A program made the position numbers and the translations under genes. A stretch of 64,000 nt of DNA from Stackebrandtia endophytica. Lineage in GTDB: Bacteria; Actinomycetota; Actinomycetes; Mycobacteriales; Micromonosporaceae. The stretch's first letter is position 1. Each line of letters opens with the position of its first letter. Where the stretch lies: positions 2,914,001-2,978,000 of the forward strand of contig NZ_VFOW01000001.1 in the NCBI RefSeq assembly GCF_006716355.1. Reading direction: 5' to 3'. Under the pieces are notes generated by a model, which worked only from the letters and a program-made list of their open reading frames with translations, was not told the origin of the DNA and searched no databases. Shown one piece after another: positions 43,396-52,257 of this stretch.

Positions 43396-45009
43396 CTACC
43401 GGGTCGCCACCGGCTGCTTCTCGGCCTCCTCGTGCTGCAACTGCATGCTGCTCTTGGTCTTCAACGCGACCTCCTTGATCCCCAGCACACAGATCACCGA
43501 GATCGCCGACAACACCGCCGCGACCAGGAAGATCGTCGCGGTGCCGTCGCCGTAAGCGGCACGGACGATGTCGGCGATCGGCTCCGGCAAATCGTTGAGG
43601 TTGCCGATGCCGACCTCCTCGCCGCCGCCGGACGCCTCGTCGACCTTGATTCCGATGGCCGCCAAGCCGTCGATGATGAGGCCCGACACCTTGGTGGCCA
43701 ACACGGCCCCCAAGACCGACACACCGATGGTGCCGCCCAGGGAACGGAAGAACGCGACCATCGAACTGGCGATGCCCAGGTCCGTCGGTGCCACGGAGTT
43801 CTGCACCGCCAGGACCAGGTTCTGCATGAGCATTCCCATGCCGAGACCGAGGATGAAGAGGAACACTCCGATTTGGACCATGTTGGTGTCGTGCGTGATG
43901 GTGCCGAGCAGGCCGAACCCGACGGTCATCAGTATTCCGCCGATGATCAGGAAGTGCTTCCACCGACCGAACCGGGTGATCAGGGACCCCGAACCGGTGG
44001 CGGCCAACATCGAACCGACCACCATCGGCAGGGTCAACAGGCCCGCCGCGGTCGGCGAGAAGCCCCGTGCGATCTGGAAGTACTGACCGAGGAAGACCGC
44101 CCCACCGAACATCGCGGTACCGACGGCGATGCTGGCGACCGTGGCCAGAACGGTGGTCCGGTCGCGGAACAACCGCAGCGGGATGATCGGTTCGGCCGCC
44201 CGCGTCTCCACCACCAACAGTAGGGCCAACAGCACCACACCGATACCGGCCAGGACGAACGACGGAGTCGACGCCCAGGCGAACTGGTCACCGGCCAGTG
44301 TGACCCAGATCAGCAGGGCGCACACGCCACCGGCCAGCAGGCCGGCACCGAGGTAGTCGATGGAGACCTCGCGCTTCACCACCGGGACGTTCAGGGTGCG
44401 CTGCACGACGATCAACGCGACGATCGACAGCGGCACCCCGACGAAGAAGCACCAGCGCCACCCGAGGGCACTGTCGACGATGAGACCACCCAACAGTGGA
44501 CCGGCGACCGTGGCCACCGACATGACCGCAGCCATCGGGCCCATGTACTTGCCGCGTTGCCGGGGCGACACCATCGCACCGATCACGATGACCACCAAGG
44601 ACTGAAGACCGCCCAGGCCCAGTCCCTGAAGAGCACGCCATGCGATGAGCGTCTCCACCGAACCCGCGAAACCGGCCGCGATCGAACCGACGGTGAACAC
44701 GATGATCGACAACTGCACCAGCAGTTTCTTGCTGAACAGGTCGGCCAGCTTTCCCCAGATCGGGGTACTCGCCGTCGACGCCAGCAGGGTGGCGGTGACG
44801 ATCCAGGTGTACTGGTTTTGAGAGCCCTTAAGCGCCGTGATGATCGTCGGCAACGCAATGGACACGATGGTCGACGACAAGAACGCCGTCATCATCGCCA
44901 ACAGCATGCCGACGAGCGCCCGAATGATGTCGCGGTGCGACATCGGTCCGGATTCGGTCTCCGAGGACTCCCCTTGGGCGTCTGTTGGGTGCGCGCTGGA
45001 GACAGCCAC
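43396..45009 (-). CDS. MFS drug exporter, DHA2 (14-helix) type
   Basis: A 537-residue proton-coupled exporter. The N-terminal half has SSTIVSIALPTIITAL and WIVTATLLASTASTPIWGKLADL (given in parts: motif A region PIWGKLADLFSKK); the antiporter motif C reads AVMSVATVAGPLLGGLIVD. Fourteen helices fit the length. A promoter with an overlapping palindrome lies at 45115-45152. A MarR gene 0.8 kb upstream, beyond a GNAT gene, may regulate it. The substrates are unknown. Confidence 0.93.
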   Translation of the reverse strand: MAVSSAHPTDAQGESSETESGPMSHRDIIRALVGMLLAMMTAFLSSTIVSIALPTIITALKGSQNQYTWIVTATLLASTASTPIWGKLADLFSKKLLVQLSIIVFTVGSIAAGFAGSVETLIAWRALQGLGLGGLQSLVVIVIGAMVSPRQRGKYMGPMAAVMSVATVAGPLLGGLIVDSALGWRWCFFVGVPLSIVALIVVQRTLNVPVVKREVSIDYLGAGLLAGGVCALLIWVTLAGDQFAWASTPSFVLAGIGVVLLALLLVVETRAAEPIIPLRLFRDRTTVLATVASIAVGTAMFGGAVFLGQYFQIARGFSPTAAGLLTLPMVVGSMLAATGSGSLITRFGRWKHFLIIGGILMTVGFGLLGTITHDTNMVQIGVFLFILGLGMGMLMQNLVLAVQNSVAPTDLGIASSMVAFFRSLGGTIGVSVLGAVLATKVSGLIIDGLAAIGIKVDEASGGGEEVGIGNLNDLPEPIADIVRAAYGDGTATIFLVAAVLSAISVICVLGIKEVALKTKSSMQLQHEEAEKQPVATR

Positions 45010-45114
45010 GAATAGATCTCCTGGTGATTGCGGTCCACTGCCCCGATTCGGGACCTGACGGCAGGCGCCTGGACTCGTGATTCGACGAAGGCCAGTACGT
45101 CGCGAAGTTAGTTG

Positions 45115-45152
45115 ATAGTTGCAACTATATCTGCGGGTGTTTTGACTTTCAA
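45115..45152 (-). promoter_or_regulatory. Promoter of the MFS exporter with overlapping operator
   Basis: On the minus strand TTGAAA (45152-45147) and TATAGT (45129-45124) are spaced by 17 bp, a near-ideal sigma-70-type promoter. ATAGTTGCAACTAT (45115-45128) is a perfect 14-bp palindrome over the -10 box and is of the MarR operator type. It lies 106 bp upstream of the exporter's start. Confidence 0.75.
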
Positions 45153-45209
45153 TTGAATTGATCTGTGACCTGGGCCGCTCGCGGACATCACGAAGTTCGG
45201 CCGTGCCGG

Positions 45210-45722
45210 TCAGCTCGGCGCCGCGTAACAGCGGATCGTCACCCGTTGTTCAGGACCCCACTGCTGTTCGCCCGTCCCCAGGAATCGCCAGCCGAGCCCT
45301 TCGTACAAACGGGCCGCCGCAGTGCCCGAAGCCACGACGTCGAGCACCGGGTGCACACCACGATCCCGCGCCTCGGTGACGACGCGCCCCATCAGCGACG
45401 CACCGACCCCGTGGCCACGCGCCCACGGGGCGACGAACAACCGATTGACCACCACGGTCGTGTTCACAGGCACCCCAAACAAACCGGGAGCCAGATCCGA
45501 CTCCCCCGGGCGGGACAGACCGACATGGCCGGCGATGCGGCCGTCCGACACCGCCACCCACGAGGCGAACAACGACGACGGAGAAAGCCACTCGGCCGGG
45601 GCGTCCGGCCAGTTCACCGGGTAGCCGTCCCGGTCGTGCACCTCTCGCAATACCCGTACACAATCGCCGAGGTCACGCTCGGTCCGCCGACGTACATGTG
45701 GGGATACACCTTCGGACGTCAC
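45210..45722 (-). CDS. GNAT acetyltransferase
   Basis: A 170-residue N-acetyltransferase. The acetyl-CoA binding stretch reads NRLFVAPWARGHGVGASLMG (Q/RxxGxG/A form), followed by PVLDVVASGTAAARLYEGLGW. It lies between the MarR gene and the MFS promoter on the same strand and could be an acetylation-based companion of the exporter. The acceptor is unknown. Confidence 0.9.
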   Translation of the reverse strand: MTSEGVSPHVRRRTERDLGDCVRVLREVHDRDGYPVNWPDAPAEWLSPSSLFASWVAVSDGRIAGHVGLSRPGESDLAPGLFGVPVNTTVVVNRLFVAPWARGHGVGASLMGRVVTEARDRGVHPVLDVVASGTAAARLYEGLGWRFLGTGEQQWGPEQRVTIRCYAAPS

Positions 45723-45836
45723 CGTGGCATGGAAGCACGCCCCAGCCTTCGCAGCGCCGGGTCGGGTGGGGAATGTGAGTGCGCTCGCCGCCGCCCGGCT
45801 GATCTTCGATGAGCAGAGCCCACATCCACACAGGCG

Positions 45837-46340
45837 CTAGTCGGACTCGACGCGAAACGTTCCCGACTCCCGCAACTTCCGCAACAGGCGCGCCAACTCC
45901 AACAGGTCGGGCTCATCCCAACTGCCCAGCCTGCTCAACAACCGGCGCCGCCGTTCCTTGAGTTGCGTGGTAACCGTGGCCTTGCCGCTCTCGGTCAACG
46001 ACACCAGACGCGCCCTGGCATCACTGGGATCGGGAATCCGCTCCACCAGACCCAACCGGGCCGCCGCGTCGATCTGTCGACTCGTCGTCGACTTGTCCAG
46101 CCCGAGCTGGTTCGCCAAGTCGGACACCCGCCGAGGCGGGCCGGTAGCCAACACCGCCACCAGCGGATACGACGAGGGATCGAGACGCGGATGCACAATA
46201 CGCGCGAGCTCACGCGTCGTCATGCGGGAACGCCTGATGAGCGAGAACAACTCCTCCTCAACGACCCGCAGCGTCTCGTCGCTGGCCACCGGCACCACTC
46301 CCTGTTCAGGCGAAAACTCCCATGATTCTGCCCGAACCAT
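45837..46340 (-). CDS. MarR-family transcriptional regulator
   Basis: A 167-residue winged-helix regulator. The recognition segment is VSDLANQLGLDKSTTSRQID and the wing DPSDARARLVSLTE. ATG 46340 is used; the longer frame overlaps the uL11-type gene. The palindrome at 45115-45128 (ATAGTTGCAACTAT) is a good candidate target, making this the likely repressor of the MFS exporter. No ligand can be suggested. Confidence 0.88.
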   Translation of the reverse strand: MVRAESWEFSPEQGVVPVASDETLRVVEEELFSLIRRSRMTTRELARIVHPRLDPSSYPLVAVLATGPPRRVSDLANQLGLDKSTTSRQIDAAARLGLVERIPDPSDARARLVSLTESGKATVTTQLKERRRRLLSRLGSWDEPDLLELARLLRKLRESGTFRVESD

Positions 46341-46375
46341 CAGGTCGACGCACGTCTGAGGCGGAGCCGTTCGGT

Positions 46376-46786
46376 TCACGACCAGTCGACCGCCACCCCC
46401 ATCGAGCGAGCCGTCCCCGCCACCGTACGCATCGCGGCCTCGACGTCGGTGGTGTTCAGGTCGGGCAGTTTGCGCGATGCGATTCGACGCAACTGCTCCC
46501 CGGTGAGCGTGCCCACTCGGTCGGACCCGGGACGAGCCGAACCGGCCACCCCCAACTCCCGTTTGATGAGGAACGACGTCGGCGGAGTCTTCAACCGCAG
46601 CGTGAATCCGCGATCATCCGCGACCGTGATGACCGCCGGGATGACATCGCCCCGGTAGGCGGCGGTCGCGGCGTCGTAGTCACGTTTAACATCGCGGATG
46701 TTGACCCCGGTGACGCCGAGGACCTTTCCCAGTTCGGGGATCGAGGCGTTGCCGGCTTCGAGTTCGATGGTGATCGGGCGAGACAT
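46376..46786 (-). CDS. Divergent ribosomal protein uL11 paralogue
   Basis: A 136-residue protein that aligns over its whole length with uL11/RplK: RGDVIPAVITVADDRGFTL, KTPPTSFLIK, VGTLTGEQLRRIASRKLPDL and DVEAAMRTVAGTARSMGV. It is not in the usual nusG-rplK-rplA setting and diverges from the family in the N-terminal loop, where the common APPVGPALGQHGVNI becomes IPELGKVLGVTGVNI, replacing one of the two prolines contacted by thiostrepton with Glu. It may be a condition-specific or antibiotic-tolerant ribosomal variant; that is inference. A parS-like site lies 72 bp upstream. Confidence 0.88.
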   Translation of the reverse strand: MSRPITIELEAGNASIPELGKVLGVTGVNIRDVKRDYDAATAAYRGDVIPAVITVADDRGFTLRLKTPPTSFLIKRELGVAGSARPGSDRVGTLTGEQLRRIASRKLPDLNTTDVEAAMRTVAGTARSMGVAVDWS

Positions 46787-46857
46787 GCGACTCCTTCAAG
46801 AGCGGAAAACGCAAGCCTCGGATCTCCAGCCGGTGGAGAGTCAAATCGAATAAAGCA

Positions 46858-46881
46858 GGTGGGTTTCACGTGAAACCCACC
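46858..46881. other. parS-type ParB binding site
   Basis: A perfect 24-bp palindrome whose centre, GTTTCACGTGAAAC (46863-46876), matches at all 14 positions the ParB/parS core known from Streptomyces and Bacillus. It lies in the gap between the uL11-type gene and the SnoaL-type gene, where ParB loading would not disturb coding. In RNA it could also form a hairpin ending the SnoaL transcript (TGCTTTATT follows), so a dual or purely terminator role is possible. Confidence 0.8.
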
Positions 46882-46890
46882 CGACTTACA

Positions 46891-47217
46891 TCAGGCCGAG
46901 ATCGTCATCTCCTTGACGCGGTCACCCTCCAGCCGGAACCGAAACGTCGACGGTCCGTTGAAGCCGTTGCCTCCGACGTTGATCACCGCTTCGACCACGT
47001 CGCCGTCACGGTGAACCCGAGTGACCTTGAACGTCTGTTGCAATCCGATGCTCTCGCGGTCACTCCAATCACGAATCTCGTCCAGGCCGACGAACCGTCG
47101 CCCCCAGTCCTCGACCACCCCGTCGTTGGTGAACTCCTGGAGAAACCCGGTCATGTCACTGTCGTTCACGGCGTTCATCAGCCGTTCCACCGGCGGCGGA
47201 AGTTGTATGTCGGTCAT
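46891..47217 (-). CDS. SnoaL/NTF2-like protein
   Basis: A 108-residue NTF2-fold protein. MNAVNDSDMTGFLQEFTNDG with later VEDWGRRFVGLDEIRDW and FRFRLEGDRVKEMTISA follow the SnoaL-like pattern of a small cone-shaped barrel. Members act as isomerases, hydratases or simple binding proteins. Nothing here shows a catalytic residue set, so the activity is open. Confidence 0.85.
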   Translation of the reverse strand: MTDIQLPPPVERLMNAVNDSDMTGFLQEFTNDGVVEDWGRRFVGLDEIRDWSDRESIGLQQTFKVTRVHRDGDVVEAVINVGGNGFNGPSTFRFRLEGDRVKEMTISA

Positions 47218-47851
47218 CGCGGTCCCCCTTCATCGGCGTTAGGTTAACGCCGTGACCGGGCCGCCGACCGCGGATTCGACGCGTTTGACCGTGGCGCGCA
47301 ATGGGGGTGGGGCTGGGCATCGGGCGGCGGGTGCGTCCCCTGGAGACCGGGGTCCTCCAACCTCCACCCCTAATTTGATCGTAAACCGGTTTTGCTGAAT
47401 GGGACCTTAAGCCGCCTGAACCCTGTGGACAGCCGAGTGATTGTGGATAACTTCGTGACCTGGCAGTCAGCCATCGTCGTCACCTCATCCGAGACGCGGC
47501 GGTGGCATGAGCTTCGGCAACCGGCGAACCCGGGCTCGGTCCGGGCCGAAGACGGCGGTCCGATGGGGACGACCCGCCGAGGAACTCCCAAGGAAGTTGT
47601 CGAGCCGAGTGGACATCGATAGTCTTGGATGCCTCCAGTCCGGACACTACGACCGCGACACCCGTTCACGGCGCGGGCCTCGATAGGCCACGGGTCGCCG
47701 GACAACGGACGCCTCTTCCGGGGCCGGCTTCTCCATCGATGGATCGATCGTGGCCCGCCCTCATGAAGGAACGCCGAACACCGAGCGATCACCGACGGTG
47801 ACCGCTCTAGGGTTAATCAGGTCTATATGCACATACTTCACGGAGATTGTT
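47218..47851. other. Intergenic region with interspersed repeat
   Basis: 634 bp without a convincing gene. It contains copy B of the 76-bp repeat (47354-47450). From 47480 to 47750 I see nothing recognisable. The promoter of the PH-domain gene probably lies in the AT-rich 47810-47840 segment (GGGTTAATCAGGTCTATATG). The shadow frames here lack start signals. Confidence 0.5.
47354..47450 (+). repeat. 76-bp interspersed repeat, copy B, with DnaA-box-like sequences
   Basis: Bases 47354-47429 match copy A (10472-10547) at 71 of 76 positions. After the core come TGTGGACAG (47424-47432) and TGTGGATAA (47442-47450); the latter is the exact complement of the canonical DnaA box TTATCCACA and the former differs by one base from TTGTCCACA. 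Both copies lie between genes in the same orientation, with box-like sequences on the same side. Confidence 0.75.
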
Positions 47852-48217
47852 GTGGCTGACCCGATTTTCGACCGGAAAGACCAGCTGAAGCAGATCGAGG
47901 AAGGGCTCCTCGACGGGGAGAGCATCATCGCCGTCTACGACGCGATCGGTGTCTCCACTGGATTCCTCGGACTCACCACCAAACGAGCGATCATCATGGA
48001 CAAGTCGTTCGTGGGTAAGAAGGTCGCCCTGACGTCGATCCCGTACTCGAAGATCTCCAGCGTCAGCGTCGTGAGCAACCGGTCCTTCGCCGGCCAGTAC
48101 TTCTCATCGGGAAACATCGCGATCCACGTCGGAACCCAGGTCTACGAGATCGAGTTCCGCGGTGACAAGAAGACCCACCACGCACACCAGGTGATCATGC
48201 ACCACATTTCGTTGTAG
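47852..48217 (+). CDS. Bacterial PH-domain protein
   Basis: A 121-residue single-domain protein with a pleckstrin-like fold of the bPH type: GESIIAVYDAIGVSTGFLGL, KRAIIMDKSF, ISSVSVVSNRSF and VYEIEFRGDKKTHHAHQVI. GTG 47852 is chosen for GGAG 6 bases upstream; the longer frame adds unrelated residues. No membrane helix. Such proteins are thought to bind membranes or partner proteins, and the function is unknown. Confidence 0.85.
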   Translation: MADPIFDRKDQLKQIEEGLLDGESIIAVYDAIGVSTGFLGLTTKRAIIMDKSFVGKKVALTSIPYSKISSVSVVSNRSFAGQYFSSGNIAIHVGTQVYEIEFRGDKKTHHAHQVIMHHISL

Positions 48218-48226
48218 TACGGATGA

Positions 48227-48262
48227 GTGTGGGGGGTCGGACGATCGCCCGGCCCCCCACAC
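48227..48262. terminator. Bidirectional hairpin terminator
   Basis: GTGTGGGGGGTCGG (48227-48240) pairs with CCGGCCCCCCACAC (48249-48262) with one G-U-type pair and an 8-nt loop. It sits between the convergent PH-domain gene and the sigma-partner gene. Confidence 0.8.
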
Positions 48263-48266
48263 GTCA

Positions 48267-49331
48267 TCAGACGATTTCCACCGTGGACATCGCGATCGCG
48301 AAGTCCATCAGTTGTTCCACCGACAACGCCGGGGGAACCGGGTCCTCCTCGTACTCGGCGGTGTCGAGGCTCATCGTGTTACTGAGCATGATCGCCGAAC
48401 CGTCCTCCTTGTACAGCACCACGGTGTGACTGATGATCGAGTCGGTCGGACCCTCTTCGCTCCACTGCCCGTATGCCGTCCGAACCCGGATGTCCTGACC
48501 GTCGGGACCGACGAGATCCTCGGTCTCGCATTCCACATGGTTCTCGCAGTCCGGCAATAGATCCAAGATGTCCCCGGTACGCACGGTGTGCGAACCGGCC
48601 GGATACGCGTGCACCCCCACCAGGTCGAGCACGACCCGGTCATCGGCGATCGGACCGGCTGCCCGATCAGTGAACCGAAGGTCGACACCACCGATGGACG
48701 ACGCGGACCCAGAGCTTTGGTACGTGCCATACGAGGTCTGCTCCATGACCAGATCCTCGATCGGAGCCGGTGGATCGAAGTCGTCGCTGCCCTCGAAGAG
48801 GGCGTTGGTGTGTTGAAGGATGTAACCGACTTCAGCCGGGTCCCCCGGAACCTCCTCCCAACCCTGATTCTCAGGTTCCTCATCGGTGGAGTACCCGACG
48901 TTCTCCCAGAGAGTCACCCCCGGATACGTCTCCATCAGGTAGGACCAGAACCGGTCGGTCAAGGCACGCGACGTCTCGTTCTCATCTTGCCCGTATGGCG
49001 ACGAACCGACCGAATCGGGCGCATGCGGATCGCCCCACATGCTCCAGTAATAGTCCTTGTCCGGGTCCAGTACCGGCACCTCGACGTCATCCGCATCCTG
49101 CCCCGGCAACGCGACGACCCCCGATTCATCGGCGGCGACGATGCCCTGACCCACCAACGCCACCGTCAGCGCTCCCGCAGCCAGCACCGACAGCGCGGCA
49201 CCGCTACCGATCACCCGGCGACGCCGACGAGCTCGGCGACCCGAGGACACGACAGAGTCGACGTCCAACGACACCGGCGGGCGACCGGGTGGAAGCACTG
49301 CGTCGAGACCGTCCTTGATCTCGTTACTCAT
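48267..49331 (-). CDS. Membrane partner of an ECF sigma factor (putative anti-sigma-like)
   Basis: A 354-residue protein with a short cytoplasmic N-terminus, a basic stop (GRRARRRRRVIG) and one membrane helix (about residues 41-62), then a large acidic outer domain of about 280 residues with no family I recognise. Its start overlaps the sigma gene stop by ATGA, so the two are made together. By position it is the likely membrane-bound control partner of that sigma factor, although no zinc anti-sigma motif is seen. Confidence 0.75.
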   Translation of the reverse strand: MSNEIKDGLDAVLPPGRPPVSLDVDSVVSSGRRARRRRRVIGSGAALSVLAAGALTVALVGQGIVAADESGVVALPGQDADDVEVPVLDPDKDYYWSMWGDPHAPDSVGSSPYGQDENETSRALTDRFWSYLMETYPGVTLWENVGYSTDEEPENQGWEEVPGDPAEVGYILQHTNALFEGSDDFDPPAPIEDLVMEQTSYGTYQSSGSASSIGGVDLRFTDRAAGPIADDRVVLDLVGVHAYPAGSHTVRTGDILDLLPDCENHVECETEDLVGPDGQDIRVRTAYGQWSEEGPTDSIISHTVVLYKEDGSAIMLSNTMSLDTAEYEEDPVPPALSVEQLMDFAIAMSTVEIV

Positions 49332-49846
49332 CTCATGGCTCCTTCAACCTGCATCGGATTCTCATAACCGAGCAGGCCGCGCAGCGTCTGCAGTCCACGC
49401 GCGGTCTGGCTCTTGACTGTGCCCGTGGAGCAGTCCATGATCTCGGCGGTCTGTTCCACCGACAGGTCCTCCCAATGGCGCAAGACCACCGCCAACTGCT
49501 GCCGTTTTGGCAGCTGAGCGAGCGCGTCGAGCACAGTGAGGCGAACCGCACTGCTCTCGCCCGGATCCGGTGACGCACGCTCGGGGATCCGACCACTGGT
49601 CCGTTCACGCTGGAACCAGAACCGGCGGTGCTCCTCCCGCAGTTCGTTGGCGATGATCCGTCGGGCATAGGCGCCCGGCGACGACAGGTTCAGACGAGAC
49701 CAACGCAGATACAGCTTCGTCAACGACTTCTGGACCGTGTCCTCGGCGCGGTGCCAATCCCTGCACAGTAGGAATGCGAACCGGCACAGATGATCCAGTT
49801 GAGCCGCCACGAATTCGCGGAACTCCGCTTCGTTCTCGGTCGTCAT
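49328..49846 (-). CDS. ECF sigma factor, SigE-family
   Basis: A 172-residue group 4 sigma factor. Region 2 (LCRFAFLLCRDWHRAEDTVQ) binds the -10 element and core polymerase; region 4 (LPKRQQLAVVLRHWEDLSVE then AEIMDCSTGTVKSQTARGL) binds the -35. ATG 49846 fits family length. It is coupled to the membrane protein downstream. The regulon is unknown; autoregulation is likely, but no matching promoter pair is visible. Confidence 0.93.
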   Translation of the reverse strand: MTTENEAEFREFVAAQLDHLCRFAFLLCRDWHRAEDTVQKSLTKLYLRWSRLNLSSPGAYARRIIANELREEHRRFWFQRERTSGRIPERASPDPGESSAVRLTVLDALAQLPKRQQLAVVLRHWEDLSVEQTAEIMDCSTGTVKSQTARGLQTLRGLLGYENPMQVEGAMR

Positions 49847-49940
49847 CGCCGCTCCATTCACCAACTGCCACAGTCATCCCTACCAATGGGCCGGACCGGT
49901 CATTCGGTTGCAGGGCGGCGGCGAGAAAATCGAGACGACC

Positions 49941-50330
49941 TCAGCCGACCGCGGATCGCCTGCGCGCCTTGATGTTGGCGGTGATGAGCATTCCGGCGGG
50001 GACGAGGGCGGTCAAGAAACCGCTGACTCCGATGATCGCCACACAGACCACACTCCAGCCCAGCAGTGCCCAGCCGACGTAGCCCGGTGCCACCTCACCA
50101 CGTTTCGCCAGGTGAATCACCAGCAGTCCCAGCAACACCATGGTGACGACGAACCCTCCGGGCAGCGCCCAGAATGCCGTCAACGCCGACGCCTTCTCCA
50201 TGGAGAATGTCCACAATCCACCACTGAACCAGGTAATCCAGAATGGATGGATGCCGGTGACGACGGTGTGCAACGCGGCGATGATGATCAGCGAGCGCCC
50301 GGCCCACTGCGACAGTTTCACAGGAGTCAT
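49941..50330 (-). CDS. Four-helix membrane protein (DUF6463-like)
   Basis: A 129-residue protein with four hydrophobic segments (about 12-30, 45-70, 85-100 and 103-118). WAGRSLIIIAALHTVVTGIH and PGYVGWALLGW recall the small membrane proteins now called DUF6463. The start has CAGGAGT-like sequence before ATG. Function unknown, and the neighbours do not help. Confidence 0.75.
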   Translation of the reverse strand: MTPVKLSQWAGRSLIIIAALHTVVTGIHPFWITWFSGGLWTFSMEKASALTAFWALPGGFVVTMVLLGLLVIHLAKRGEVAPGYVGWALLGWSVVCVAIIGVSGFLTALVPAGMLITANIKARRRSAVG

Positions 50331-50515
50331 GGTTCAACTGTCGACGCCGCCGGGCCCGCAGTCCTCCCTCGCACAGGGGAGAGCGTGACGCGCGTGGGGG
50401 AGATGCGGCTGTCGACTTCCCGTCCCCTGGAGCGGGCGCGATGCGGGGGAGAGGCCAACTGCCTACGGCGCCGGAGCCCGCCGATTAGTCGAGCCGTGAT
50501 CGATCGAACGTCACA

Positions 50516-50962
50516 TCAGTGCGGTGGACGCCAGACCACCAGGGCGGTCTCCTGCGTCACGGTGCGTCGGGTGACACCGTTGAACGGCCCCACCGCGGCT
50601 TCCAGCTCCGCACGTTCCATCTCAAGAGTATCCACATGCGACATCAGTTCGGTGATGTGCACGCGCAGCGCGGTCACCTGATGTTCCAACTGCATGATCC
50701 GTTTGATGCCGGCCAGGTTGACGCCGTCTTCCTGGCTGAGGCGCTGTATCTCTCGCAACTGCGCCACATCGCGCAGGCTGTAGCGTCGACCGCCACCGGC
50801 GGTGCGGGCCGGCTGCACCAACCCGAGCCGGTCGTACTGGCGCAGCGTCTGCGGGTGCATCCCCGCCATCTCGGCCGCAACCGAGATCACCAGTACCTTG
50901 GCATCCAATGCGGCATCTGTCATGGGCGGTTGTTCCGCGCTGCGGCGGTTGTTACTCGCCAT
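50516..50962 (-). CDS. hspR: Heat-shock repressor HspR
   Basis: MerR-family repressor of 148 residues. AAEMAGMHPQTLRQYDRLGL is the HspR helix-turn-helix, followed by RRYSLRDVAQLREIQRLS. It represses the dnaK operon by binding HAIR repeats with DnaK as co-repressor, as known in Streptomyces and Mycobacterium. ATG 50962 has AAGGTGG 7 bases upstream. It is the fourth gene of the heat-shock operon, 95 bp after dnaJ; two HAIR sites lie at 55157-55231. Confidence 0.97.
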   Translation of the reverse strand: MASNNRRSAEQPPMTDAALDAKVLVISVAAEMAGMHPQTLRQYDRLGLVQPARTAGGGRRYSLRDVAQLREIQRLSQEDGVNLAGIKRIMQLEHQVTALRVHITELMSHVDTLEMERAELEAAVGPFNGVTRRTVTQETALVVWRPPH

Positions 50963-51057
50963 CACGGCACCACCTTCTATCCCTCACGGCGCGGACTGAA
51001 CCGTGCCTCAACAGCTGTCATACCCAGCCTTGCCGACCGTGTCCGGTACGTCAAGGT

Positions 51058-52227
51058 TTATCCAATTGTCGGTGTCGTCGCCTGCTCTATATGGGCCCGG
51101 GGAGCCGCGGGTCCAGATTCGGCGTACTCCTCCAATGCCTTGCGGGCATCGGGGGACAGCGTCGTGGGAACGTCGATCTCGATCGTGACGAGAAGATCTC
51201 CGCCGGCGCCGTCAGCACGAGCCACACCCCGGTTTCGAACCCGAAGGGTCCGCCCCGACGGAGTCCCGGGAGGCACTCGCAACGTCACCGGTCCATCCAG
51301 TGTGGGGATGCGCAGATTGGCGCCCAGCGCGGCTTCGGAGAAACTGACCGGAACGGTCAACAGCAGATTGTCACCGTCGCGGGAGAACAATTCGTGTGGG
51401 CGAACCGTCACCAGGACGTAGAGGTCTCCGGCGGGTCCACCGCGGTTACCCGGTTCTCCCCGGCCCGCCAACCGGATGCGCTGTCCGTTGCGGACACCGG
51501 GCGGAATCCGCACCGTGATCGAACGGGTCTTGGTCACGCCACCGGTGCCGTGACACTCGGGACACTTGTCGGTGATGATCGTTCCGACACCGTCGCAGTC
51601 TCGACAGGGTTCGGACAGACTGAACGTCCCCTGATTGACGGTGCGAACTCCCGCACCCATACAGGTGGGGCAGGTCTGTGGTGTGGTGCCCGGTCGTGCA
51701 CCCGAACCGTGGCAGGTGTCGCATTCGCCCGGCGACCGCAGTCGAAGCGGCAGGGTGATGCCGTTGACCGAGTCGGTGAAGTCGAGTTCGACACTGGTTT
51801 CGACATCCCGGCCCTTGGCGGGACCACGACGTCGGTTGCCCCCGAAGAACGACCCGAACAGGTCGCCCAGACCACCGCCACCCCCACCGCCGAAACCACT
51901 GGCGCTGGCCCTCGCCTGCGCCATCAGGTCTTCGAAGTCGAAGGGGCTTCCGCCCTCACCCATGCGGGCACCACGACGAAACGCCCCCGCCCCCATGAGT
52001 GAGCGCATCTCATCGTATTCCCTGCGCTGCCGTTCATCGGACAGCACCGAGTACGCCTCGGACACCTCTTTGAACCGCTCCTCGGCCTGATCGTCACCCG
52101 GGTTGTAGTCGGGGTGCAGGTCGCGGGCGAGTTTGCGGTACGCCTTCTTGATATCGGAGGCGGGAGCGTCCTTGGCGACACCGAGGACCTTGTAGAAGTC
52201 CTTTTCCAACCAGTCGCGTGACACCAT
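51058..52227 (-). CDS. dnaJ: Co-chaperone DnaJ
   Basis: Type I DnaJ, 389 residues. J-domain with the HPD motif in [17 protein letters not shown] (residues about 35-50), a Gly-rich stretch ([20 protein letters not shown]), four zinc motifs [24 protein letters not shown] and CPECHGTG, then the C-terminal client-binding domains. It delivers clients to DnaK and stimulates its ATPase. It sits between grpE and hspR in the operon. Confidence 0.98.
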   Translation of the reverse strand: MVSRDWLEKDFYKVLGVAKDAPASDIKKAYRKLARDLHPDYNPGDDQAEERFKEVSEAYSVLSDERQRREYDEMRSLMGAGAFRRGARMGEGGSPFDFEDLMAQARASASGFGGGGGGGLGDLFGSFFGGNRRRGPAKGRDVETSVELDFTDSVNGITLPLRLRSPGECDTCHGSGARPGTTPQTCPTCMGAGVRTVNQGTFSLSEPCRDCDGVGTIITDKCPECHGTGGVTKTRSITVRIPPGVRNGQRIRLAGRGEPGNRGGPAGDLYVLVTVRPHELFSRDGDNLLLTVPVSFSEAALGANLRIPTLDGPVTLRVPPGTPSGRTLRVRNRGVARADGAGGDLLVTIEIDVPTTLSPDARKALEEYAESGPAAPRAHIEQATTPTIG

Positions 52228-52257
52228 GTTGGACGCTCCCCCTTCCGTAATCGTCGG

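Noticed and set aside
46858-46881. Palindrome as only a terminator of the SnoaL-type gene
   Set aside because: A hairpin role is possible, but a simple terminator would not need to match the 14-bp parS core exactly.
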